Positions 1 through 6,386 of a stretch of 11,109 nucleotides of DNA are shown here, one piece after another. A program made the translations under genes and the position numbers. The DNA is from Bacillota bacterium (lineage in GTDB: Bacteria; Bacillota; Clostridia; Oscillospirales; Oscillospiraceae). The DNA is taken from assembly GCA_023393155.1 (NCBI GenBank), contig JAEWML010000251.1, forward strand, positions 1 through 11,109, in the 5' to 3' direction. The notes beneath the pieces were generated by a model, which was not told the origin of the DNA, did not search any database, and worked only from the letters and a program-made list of their open reading frames with translations. Every line of letters starts with the position of its first letter. Position 1 is the stretch's first letter.

Positions 1-541
1 CCAGCGCGGGCCCGCCGGGGCCGATCACCAGCGCAAGCCCCAGAGACACCACAGCCGTGGCCAGCACAAACCGGGTGCGCCCGCTTCCAAGGGTCAGCAT
101 TTTACCCAGCAAAAACAGAAATAAAACCACCAGCACCAGCATTCCCACGGCGGCCCATCCTCGTCCGGGGACCTTCAGGTCGCCCGCCACGCCCATCACC
201 TGATTCAACTGGCCGATCATGCCGAAATCCTCGGCCTCCAGCGGCGTTCCGTTGATGGCGAGTTTGAAATAGCTCACCAGCGCCAGCGTCACTCCCACGG
301 CGGAAGAAGCCAGCGCCCCAACCCACAGCCGCCCGGTCAAAAGGCCCAAAAGCAGCGCCCCGCCGCCGTAAAACACCGCCGTCAGGCAAAAGGGCGGCAG
401 CGCCCCAAGGCACCAGTCCAGCGCCGCCTGCGCGTCTCCCAGAATAATCCACTGTATGGCAAAGGCCACCGCGCCTCCAAGCGCCAGCGCCTCCAGTAGC
501 ACCAGCGCGGCCTTTCCGATTTTTAAAAGCGTCTGCTTCAA
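1..541 (-). CDS. N-terminal part of an LTA-synthase-like (phosphoglycerol transferase/sulfatase family) membrane protein, cut by window edge
   Basis: My own translation of this frame gives 180 codons of a very hydrophobic protein with about five membrane segments (roughly residues 10-33, 48-70, 73-93, 127-148 and 157-176). Between segments 3 and 4 lies SYFKLAINGTPLEAEDF. This resembles the (N)YYK...GEPL...DL stretch that follows the early membrane helices in LtaS/MdoB-type phosphoglycerol transferases. The catalytic extracellular sulfatase-like domain would lie beyond base 1 and is not visible, so the family call rests on topology and that one motif. The start is TTG at 541-539: a GAGGAAG ribosome binding site lies a few bases upstream, and an in-frame TGA lies seven codons upstream, so no earlier start is possible. 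In Firmicutes such enzymes polymerise glycerol phosphate or transfer it to envelope glycans; which of these applies here cannot be told. The gene lies just downstream of the glyS terminator-like hairpin and has no promoter of its own that I can see. Confidence 0.72.
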   Translation of the reverse strand, partial: MKQTLLKIGKAALVLLEALALGGAVAFAIQWIILGDAQAALDWCLGALPPFCLTAVFYGGGALLLGLLTGRLWVGALASSAVGVTLALVSYFKLAINGTPLEAEDFGMIGQLNQVMGVAGDLKVPGRGWAAVGMLVLVVLFLFLLGKMLTLGSGRTRFVLATAVVSLGLALVIGPGGPAL

Positions 542-563
542 TGTACTTCCTCGCTTTCAGGGG

Positions 564-593
564 AAAACGGGACACGGCAGTCTCCGTGTCCCG
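564..593 (-). terminator. Intrinsic terminator-like hairpin after glyS
   Basis: On the minus strand, CGGGACACGG (593-584) and CCGTGTCCCG (577-568) form a perfect 10-bp GC-rich stem with a 6-base loop. It is followed by TTTT and then CCCC, so the U-tract is short. It lies 48 bases after the glyS stop and only about 25 bases before the TTG start of the next gene. It may terminate glyS transcripts only partly. Confidence 0.65.
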
Positions 594-640
594 CTTTTCG
601 CTTTTTCAAGGCGCTCCGCGCAGAAGGGGCGCAAAAACGC

Positions 641-2059
641 TCAGTAGGCCAGCTTCTCCGCAAGATATGCCTTCAGCCCGTCAATGGGCAGGCGCACCTG
701 CTCCATGGTGTCCCGGTCCCGGACGGTGACGCAGTTATCCCCGGCCTTCTCGTCGTCACCCACAGTGTCAAAGTCCACGGTGACGCAGTAGGGCGTGCCA
801 ATTTCGTCCTCCCGGCGATAGCGCTTACCGATGGAGCCGGTTTCGTCAAAGTCCACCATCCACTCGGAGGAAAGCATCTGCTGAACCTCCCGTGCCTTGT
901 CGCCCAGCTTCTTGCTCAGGGGCAGCACCGCCACCTTAAACGGCGCAATGGCGGGATGGAAACGCATCACCACGCGGGTGTCGTTCTTCTCCGCATCCAC
1001 CACTTCCTCGTCATAGGCCTCCACCAACAGAGCGAGGGTCATCCGGTCCGCGCCCAGGGACGGCTCAATGACATAGGGGATATAGTGCTCTCCCGCCTCC
1101 TGATCGAAATAGGTCAGGTCCTGACCGGAATGCTCCTGATGCTGGGAGAGGTCGTAGTTCGTCCGGTCGGCCACGCCCCACAGCTCGCCCCAGCCAAAGG
1201 GGAATTTGTATTCAAAGTCTGTGGTGGCCTTGGAATAGAAGCTCAGCTCCTCCTTTTCGTGGTCCCGAAGGCGCAGGTTTTCATCCTTCACATGCAGGCC
1301 CTTGAGCCACTCGTGGCAATAGTTCCGCCAATATGCAAACCACTCGAGGTCCGTGTCCGGCTTGCAGAAAAACTCCAGCTCCATCTGCTCGAACTCCCGG
1401 ATGCGGAAAATGAAGTTGCCCGGCGTAATCTCGTTGCGGAAGGACTTGCCCACTTGGCACACGCCAAAGGGCAGCTTGCGGCGGGTGGTCCTCTGGATAT
1501 TCGAGAAGTTCACAAAAATGCCCTGCGCCGTTTCGGGCCGGAGATACACCTCGTTGGCGGTTCCCTCCGTCACGCCCTGATGGGTTTTAAACATCAAGTT
1601 GAATTTACGGATATCGGTAAAGTCACTTTTGCCGCAGCCGGGGCAGGGAACCTGCTTTTCCCGGATATAGGAAACCAGCGCCTCGCCGTCCATGGACTCC
1701 ACGTTCACGTCGGTGATGCCGTTCTCCTGATTGTATTCCTCCACCAGCTTGTCGGCCCGGTGACGCATTTTGCAGGACCGGCAGTCGATCAGCGGGTCGT
1801 TAAACGTTGCCACGTGGCCGGAGGCAACCCACACTTGAGGATTCATCAAAATCGCGGCGTCCAGTCCCACGTTGTAGGGATTTTCCTGCACAAACTTTTT
1901 CCACCAAGCGCGCTTGACGTTGTTTTTCATCTCCACGCCCAAGGGGCCATAATCCCAGCTATTGGCCAGGCCTCCGTAAATCTCGCTGCCGGGAAACACA
2001 AAGCCCCGGCTCTTGCACAGAGCCACAATTTTCTCCATAGTCTTTTCGGTGTTATTCAT
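641..2059 (-). CDS. glyS: Glycyl-tRNA synthetase, single-chain dimeric (class II) type
   Basis: Charges tRNA-Gly with glycine using ATP, in the cytoplasm. The 472-residue length fits the homodimeric eukaryote/Gram-positive type, not the two-subunit glyQ/glyS enzyme. The N-terminal signature includes [12 protein letters not shown] (19-30) and SWDYGPLG (34-41). Two cysteine pairs, CRSC (93-96) and CPGC (139-142), look like a zinc-binding insertion. RPETAQG (174-180) is typical of the active site. Class II motif 2 is seen at FRNEITP (207-213) followed by [10 protein letters not shown] (218-227), and motif 3 at GADRM (336-340). The C-terminal anticodon-binding domain starts near residue 373 and contains [14 protein letters not shown] (410-423). 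ATG at 2059 is preceded by GAGGGAGATT. Expression is controlled by the glycine T-box leader directly upstream. No key motif is missing. Confidence 0.97.
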   Translation of the reverse strand: MNNTEKTMEKIVALCKSRGFVFPGSEIYGGLANSWDYGPLGVEMKNNVKRAWWKKFVQENPYNVGLDAAILMNPQVWVASGHVATFNDPLIDCRSCKMRHRADKLVEEYNQENGITDVNVESMDGEALVSYIREKQVPCPGCGKSDFTDIRKFNLMFKTHQGVTEGTANEVYLRPETAQGIFVNFSNIQRTTRRKLPFGVCQVGKSFRNEITPGNFIFRIREFEQMELEFFCKPDTDLEWFAYWRNYCHEWLKGLHVKDENLRLRDHEKEELSFYSKATTDFEYKFPFGWGELWGVADRTNYDLSQHQEHSGQDLTYFDQEAGEHYIPYVIEPSLGADRMTLALLVEAYDEEVVDAEKNDTRVVMRFHPAIAPFKVAVLPLSKKLGDKAREVQQMLSSEWMVDFDETGSIGKRYRREDEIGTPYCVTVDFDTVGDDEKAGDNCVTVRDRDTMEQVRLPIDGLKAYLAEKLAY

Positions 2060-2094
2060 AATCTCCCTCTTCCTTTCCTCCGATCAACACGGCG

Positions 2095-2130
2095 AAAAAA
2101 TAAAAAACGCCCCGAGCAAAGCTCAGGGCG
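2095..2130 (-). terminator. Regulated intrinsic terminator of the glyS T-box
   Basis: On the minus strand, CGCCCTGAGC (2130-2121) and GCTCGGGGCG (2117-2108) pair, with one G-U pair, around a TTT loop. They are followed by TTTTTTATTTTTT. The hairpin is mutually exclusive with the tRNA-stabilised antiterminator that uses the T-box at 2153-2141, which is the standard T-box mechanism. Confidence 0.9.
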
Positions 2131-2341
2131 AACGATTGTCCGCGGTGCCACCTGAATTCGCGCCAAGAAGCGCGCACTCTGACCCGGTAACGGCGGGGAC
2201 CGGCGCATTCTGCTCTCGCTCAAACGCGCGGCTCGGGGGCGCCTTCTCTCCCTTCCGGCAAGGACTTGCACCAAAACGTCCTCTCTCTTCGCCCGGAAAC
2301 GGGGGATACTACTCCCTTTCACAGCCTGTTGAAATATCGTG
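2095..2341 (-). promoter_or_regulatory. Glycine T-box riboswitch leader of glyS
   Basis: The leader senses uncharged tRNA-Gly and lets transcription run into glyS when glycine charging is low. The conserved T-box AGGTGGCACCGCG is at 2153-2141. It lies just before a terminator hairpin (2130-2108) with a T-rich tract (2107-2095). Upstream, GGGAGTAGTA (around 2319-2310) matches the base of Stem I, and AGAGAGGAC...GGTGCAAGTCC (around 2288-2265) matches its distal AGAGAG/GNUG elements. The 3' side of Stem I contains GAGAAGGCGCC. In this, GGC at 2243-2241 sits where the specifier codon is expected, and it is a glycine codon, which agrees with the downstream gene. The exact RNA start (about 2340) is inferred from the promoter. 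Confidence 0.93.
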
Positions 2342-2345
2342 GCCT

Positions 2346-2374
2346 ACTCTATCACCTTTTTTCCGAATTGTCAA
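2346..2374 (-). promoter_or_regulatory. Sigma-A-type promoter of glyS
   Basis: A perfect -35 TTGACA (2374-2369) is separated by 17 bases from -10 TAGAGT (2351-2346, four of six consensus bases). Transcription is expected to start near 2340, at the 5' end of the T-box leader. The position fits: it lies between the terminator of the SLH gene and the leader. Confidence 0.82.
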
Positions 2375-2395
2375 GCTGCTTTCTAAACCCGGTGT

Positions 2396-2436
2396 AAACG
2401 CCCCGTCTCCAAAATGGTTTGGAGACGGGGCGTTTT
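2396..2436 (-). terminator. Strong bidirectional-type terminator after the SLH gene
   Basis: A perfect 18-bp inverted repeat (2396-2413 against 2418-2435) with a 4-base loop. The core arm is CGCCCCGTCTCC, flanked by AAA/TTT on both sides. It ends the exporter/SLH operon about 75 bases after the SLH stop, just upstream of the glyS promoter. The sequence is symmetrical, but no plus-strand gene is seen here, so minus-strand use is the simplest reading. The bases between it and the SLH stop (2437-2511) hold no gene. Confidence 0.85.
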
Positions 2437-2511
2437 CCTACTCAGTTTTTTATAGCCCGCAATTTGTTTCCGCCGCTTTTTCCTGCGCAAGGGAAGTGCG
2501 CTCAATAAAAA

Positions 2512-4389
2512 TCACTTTTCCTCCGCGATAATCACCCGGACTTGTTTCCCGGCGGTATTTCCAAAGTTATCAACCCAGCCGGTCAGCTTGTAGTCCGACG
2601 CATTGACGGAGCCCAGGTCCACCTGATAGTAATTCAACACGTAGCTTGCATCCCGCTTGCGCAGGTAAACCTGTACGCCGGAATCCAGCTTATAAGTCGT
2701 ATTGCCGCCCATGGCGCTGACGGAGCTGAGACTGTCCAGCGTGACGGACAGAAGCTGGCGCATACTTTTGATTTCACCGTCGCTGTTAAACTGGACCCCT
2801 ACGCCTCCTGCGTCTACGCCAAACGTTTTTCCGTTATTGTCAAGCGTGACACTGCTTCCGCTTTTCAGCCCGGAATAGCTGCCGCTGAGCGTGCCGTTCT
2901 CCTTTTCCGGAACGGATGTCAGATAATAGTAAGACCAGGTATCCCCCGTGGCGTCGTCCAAAAGCAAGTGGGTAATTTCGCCGCTTGTATTGGTGACATA
3001 GTAGCGCACATCATCGGTGGAAAGCGTGTAGCCCGCAAGACGGCTGGGATAAATTTTGGCCCACGCACCGTTAGAGGCGGTATCCAAAATCTGCACATCC
3101 CCTGCAAAGAGTTTATCTCCCAGCTTGCTTCCGGCCTGATTCACCGCGCCGCTGAGGGTCTTGGCGGTAAGCTGGCTGATGGAAGCGCCGCTGTCCGTCA
3201 TGCTGGCGGAAACCAGACTTCCCACCGTATAGGCGCCCCGCTGGCTAACGGAGAAGGTGTGCACCACGCCGTCGGTACAGGCCACGCTCACGCGGACCTC
3301 GGTTCCGGCGGAGGAACCGGAGGAAGACGCGTTTGCCACGGCGGTCACCACGCCGTAATAAACCGTATCCGCTGCGCTGCCATTGACCACATCCACCACT
3401 TCTCCGTTCATACCCAGCAGAAGCAGCGCGGTGTCTCCAACCTTGAATCCACCCATGGACGACAGCTTATAAGCCGCCGTGGCGGTGCCGACGGTATAGG
3501 TGGTCGCGCCCAGAGTCACCGAGGTGGGCGCGGCGGCGCTGGGCAGCAGGGCGGTAATCGTGCCGCCTGCCCGGTCGGTGTAAATCCACACGGTCTGCAT
3601 CCCCGCGTTATAATAATAGACATCGTACTGCTGCACGGCGGAGAGGGCGGACGCCGCACCGTTGCGGTACACAGAGGCCGCCGAGGAGGCAAAGGGCAGC
3701 TCCAGCGGCTGTCCGCCGCCCGTCGCCACATAGGGTCCGCTCAAATTGGCAGAAACCACCGCGGCATAGTCCACGTTGCCATTGGTGACGGTATAGCCCA
3801 GCGTGACGGCGTAGGTCTTTGCGTCGCTGGTCTGCGCCGTCAGGGTATTATAGAACAGGTACACGCAGTCGGACCGGGTCATGTACTCGCCCTTACCAAG
3901 AGAAATCTGATCCCGCAGCCCCAGGGAGCTGGCCTTGCTGAGCTGCGCGGAGGGAAAGGATCCCGCAAGCGAAGAGGAGTCGTATCCCAGAAGACGCAGC
4001 ACCGTGGCGCACGCCTGCTCCAGCGTGATGCTCTGGCTGGGGCGGAAGGTGCCGTCGGTATATCCCGTCATCCACCCCTCGTTTACGGCGATTTTAATAT
4101 ACTGGGAGGCCCAGTGGGTGCTGTTCACATCCTTGAAGAGAGAAACGCCCTCTCCGTCCCCCACGCTGTCTTTATACGAGGAGGCGTTTACCAGCATTTT
4201 CGCAAATTGAGCGCGGGTGACATTGCCGCCCAAATTCAGGTTTCCGGCGGAATCCCCCGTCATAATCCCCAGCGCCCGAATGGTCTGGACCTCGCCGCTG
4301 TCCTCCGAAACGGCTGCTCCGGCAGGGACGGCGATCAGCCCGGGCAGCAGGAACACCGCCATGATAAGGCATAAGATTCGTTTTTTCAT
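2512..4389 (-). CDS. Exported SLH-domain protein with unrecognised C-terminal region
   Basis: A 625-residue secreted protein, probably held on the cell wall by N-terminal S-layer homology domains; these bind secondary cell-wall polymer in families that have been studied. The signal peptide is MKKR, then a hydrophobic run, then PAGA-A near residue 25. SLH 1 is short and starts right after the signal (TRAQ at 58-61). SLH 2 is fullest (FKDV 85-88, HW 92-93, YTDGTFRP 110-117), but its usual T-R-A-E element reads TLEQ (122-125). SLH 3 is degenerate (TRSD 171-174). Residues from about 195 to 625 are rich in Ser, Thr, Val, Gly and Tyr and look beta-rich; I recognise no enzyme motif, sortase signal or C-terminal membrane anchor. 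I chose ATG at 4389 over a GTG 11 codons earlier because AGAAAGGA precedes the ATG and the signal peptide then begins properly. The gene follows the permease by 63 bases with no clear promoter, so it is probably the last gene of the exporter operon. Confidence 0.88.
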   Translation of the reverse strand: MKKRILCLIMAVFLLPGLIAVPAGAAVSEDSGEVQTIRALGIMTGDSAGNLNLGGNVTRAQFAKMLVNASSYKDSVGDGEGVSLFKDVNSTHWASQYIKIAVNEGWMTGYTDGTFRPSQSITLEQACATVLRLLGYDSSSLAGSFPSAQLSKASSLGLRDQISLGKGEYMTRSDCVYLFYNTLTAQTSDAKTYAVTLGYTVTNGNVDYAAVVSANLSGPYVATGGGQPLELPFASSAASVYRNGAASALSAVQQYDVYYYNAGMQTVWIYTDRAGGTITALLPSAAAPTSVTLGATTYTVGTATAAYKLSSMGGFKVGDTALLLLGMNGEVVDVVNGSAADTVYYGVVTAVANASSSGSSAGTEVRVSVACTDGVVHTFSVSQRGAYTVGSLVSASMTDSGASISQLTAKTLSGAVNQAGSKLGDKLFAGDVQILDTASNGAWAKIYPSRLAGYTLSTDDVRYYVTNTSGEITHLLLDDATGDTWSYYYLTSVPEKENGTLSGSYSGLKSGSSVTLDNNGKTFGVDAGGVGVQFNSDGEIKSMRQLLSVTLDSLSSVSAMGGNTTYKLDSGVQVYLRKRDASYVLNYYQVDLGSVNASDYKLTGWVDNFGNTAGKQVRVIIAEEK

Positions 4390-4452
4390 AGGTTGTTTTT
4401 CCTTTCTCCGCGCAGCAGGCACAAAGCGGCCTTTCGGCCTGCCCCGCCCCTG

Positions 4453-5652
4453 TCAGTCATAATGCAGCGCATCAATGGGATTCAGCCGCGCCGCCTTTTT
4501 TGCCGGTAAATATCCAAACACGATGCCAATACATGTGGAGATTCCGAACGCACCCAACACCGCGCCAATAGACGGGCTGACGGTCAGGCTTTCCTGCATC
4601 AGCGCCGTGACGACGATGGTGGCCAAGGAAGAAAGCCCGTACCCCACGGTGATGCCCAGCACGCCGCCCAGCGCGGAGGTGGTGGCGGCCTCCATGACAA
4701 ACTGCTGCATAATGTACCGCTCCTTCGCGCCCAGCGCCTTGCGAATGCCGATTTCCCGGGTTCTCTCCGTAACGGACACCAGCATGATATTCATAATTCC
4801 AATGCCGCCCACCACCAGAGAGATCGCGGCAATGCCTGTCAAAATTCCAATCATCACGTTAATCATGGCATTCATGGCGTCAAGCATCTCTGCCATGCTG
4901 ACAACCATATACGCGTCGTCATCGGAAAAAATATCGTATAGGTAATCCTCCACAATGGTGACACTGGCCGCCGCCTGCGTCTCATCCACCACGGTAAGGG
5001 TATAGCTGCTGATTTTGCCCGTATAGGACATGCGCGCCGCGGTGGAATAGGGAAGGAACACGCAGTCGTCCGTTCCTCCCTCCTCCATTTCTCCGTCGGT
5101 TTCCTGGGTCATGACGCCCACAATTAAACAGCTCTTTCCGTTCAGGCGGATCATCTGGCCCACGGCATTCCCGCCGTAATAGGTGCTGTTGAGATAGTTT
5201 CCCACCACGCAGACATTTCGCCGTTTTTCCACGTCCACATACTGAAGGCCCCGGCCGGAAGAAACCGTATAGCCCTTCATATCGAAGTATGCCTCGCTGA
5301 CGCCCGTAACCGTCGTGGTGGAAAGGCTTTCCGTTCCGATTTTAACAGTGCCGGACAAACTGACCGTTGGGGAAATCTGGTCAAAATAGTCGGGATTTTC
5401 CTCCACCAGCGCATACATCTGCGTCTCGGACACGCTGCGGGAGCTGCCCCGGCCCATAATGTTCACCGCCACCGTATTTGTCCCCATGTCGGCAAATTGG
5501 TCCCGCATGTATTTTTCCATGCCGTTTCCAAGACCCACAATCACAATGACAGCCGCAATGCCGATGATAATACCAAGCATCGTCAAAAAGGTGCGCATCC
5601 TGTTGCCCTTGATGTTTTTAACCGCGAGCTGGAAGGCTTCCGTCAGTTTCAT
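4453..5652 (-). CDS. ABC exporter permease, MacB/FtsX type
   Basis: A 399-residue membrane subunit of a MacB-like (type VII) ABC transporter. The first membrane helix (about 22-44) follows the conserved NIKGNRMRTFLTMLGIIIG start. A large extracytoplasmic domain of the MacB core type spans about 45-260. Three further helices (about 264-294, 324-352 and 361-383) form the FtsX domain. Between helices 2 and 3, TERTREIGIRKALGAK (295-310) is the conserved cytoplasmic element of this family. The end, LNPIDALHYD, is also typical. The start ATG overlaps the ATPase stop (ATGA), and GGAGG lies 6 bases upstream inside the ATPase gene, so translation is coupled. Family members convey force from ATP hydrolysis to the outside and export drugs, peptides or lipids. 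In a Gram-positive cell the partner is the membrane-anchored adaptor encoded two genes upstream. The substrate cannot be deduced. Confidence 0.94.
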   Translation of the reverse strand: MKLTEAFQLAVKNIKGNRMRTFLTMLGIIIGIAAVIVIVGLGNGMEKYMRDQFADMGTNTVAVNIMGRGSSRSVSETQMYALVEENPDYFDQISPTVSLSGTVKIGTESLSTTTVTGVSEAYFDMKGYTVSSGRGLQYVDVEKRRNVCVVGNYLNSTYYGGNAVGQMIRLNGKSCLIVGVMTQETDGEMEEGGTDDCVFLPYSTAARMSYTGKISSYTLTVVDETQAAASVTIVEDYLYDIFSDDDAYMVVSMAEMLDAMNAMINVMIGILTGIAAISLVVGGIGIMNIMLVSVTERTREIGIRKALGAKERYIMQQFVMEAATTSALGGVLGITVGYGLSSLATIVVTALMQESLTVSPSIGAVLGAFGISTCIGIVFGYLPAKKAARLNPIDALHYD

Positions 5653-6386
5653 TGTCCGCCTCCCATTCCCGAAAAGCTTGACGATACCACCGCTTCCGGC
5701 GCGCGGGAATCCCCGTCGTAAATGACACGTCCGTCTTCCAGACGGATAATGCGCTGGGCCTGAATCGCAATGGAGTTATCGTGGGTAATAAGCACCACGG
5801 TGTTGCCCGCCGCGTGAAGCTGCTGCAACAGGGACAGCACTTCCCTTCCGGTGTGGGAATCCAGCGCGCCGGTAGGCTCGTCGGCCAGAATCACCGCAGG
5901 CTCCCCCACCAGCGCCCGGGCAATGGAAACACGCTGCTGCTGTCCTCCGGAGAGCTGCGCGGGCCGGTGGCTGATCTTGCTTCCAAGCCCCACCATCTCA
6001 AGCGCCACCTTGGCCCGTTCCCTCCGGTCGTTTTTGGAAACGCCGGCATACATCATGGGAACCTCCACATTTTCCAGCAACGTGAGTCTTGGAAGCAGAT
6101 TGTACTGCTGAAAAATAAATCCCAGCATCTTATTGCGGATTTCCGCCAGTTGGTCTTTATCCAACGAGCCCACATCCCGGCCATCCAGCAAATATTTACC
6201 GTCGGTTGGAACATCCAGACATCCGATGATATTCATGCAGGTGGATTTTCCGGAGCCGGATTGGCCCACGATGGCCACAAACTCGCCCCTTTGAATTTGC
6301 ATGGAAATGTGGTCTGCCGCCCGGACAACAGAATCGCCCATCTCATAAACCTTGGATACATCCTGAAATTCAATCAGAGCGCTCAT
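5649..6386 (-). CDS. ABC exporter ATPase, MacB/LolD family
   Basis: The 245-residue nucleotide-binding subunit that pairs with the permease just downstream. All catalytic elements are present: Walker [10 protein letters not shown] (41-49), Q-loop [10 protein letters not shown] (90-99), signature LSGGQQQR (145-152), Walker B VILADEP (165-171) followed by the [10 protein letters not shown]-loop region, and the switch histidine in LITHD (H202). The N-terminal pattern ([12 protein letters not shown]...VRAADHIS) and the [14 protein letters not shown] stretch are typical of the LolD/MacB/SalX group. The tail of about 20 residues after VIYDG is poorly conserved in kind and ends in GMGGGQ, whose codons supply the ribosome binding site of the permease. 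The gene begins inside the adaptor stop codon (ATGA overlap). Confidence 0.96.
   Translation of the reverse strand: MSALIEFQDVSKVYEMGDSVVRAADHISMQIQRGEFVAIVGQSGSGKSTCMNIIGCLDVPTDGKYLLDGRDVGSLDKDQLAEIRNKMLGFIFQQYNLLPRLTLLENVEVPMMYAGVSKNDRRERAKVALEMVGLGSKISHRPAQLSGGQQQRVSIARALVGEPAVILADEPTGALDSHTGREVLSLLQQLHAAGNTVVLITHDNSIAIQAQRIIRLEDGRVIYDGDSRAPEAVVSSSFSGMGGGQ

Noticed and set aside
102..575. Minus-strand frame of 157 codons at the left end
   Set aside because: It is a different frame from the hydrophobic membrane protein read from TTG 541. Its Gly/Arg/Ala-rich translation is typical of a shadow frame.
611..632. Imperfect hairpin GCGCTCC/GGGGCGC after glyS
   Set aside because: It has one mismatch and is not followed by a U-tract in the glyS direction. 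The perfect stem at 568-593 is the better terminator.
956..2155. Plus-strand open frame of about 399 codons opposite glyS
   Set aside because: Antisense to a fully conserved glycyl-tRNA synthetase and its T-box leader. It runs through regulatory RNA and shows no domain of its own.
2056..2322. Minus-strand frame of 88 codons upstream of glyS
   Set aside because: It lies wholly within the T-box leader and its terminator, and its sequence is accounted for by conserved RNA elements.
2542..4374. Plus-strand open frame of about 610 codons opposite the SLH gene
   Set aside because: It is exactly antisense to a gene with a signal peptide and SLH domains, and its translation is rich in His, Gly and Arg with no recognisable domain. 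GC-rich codon bias explains the lack of stops.
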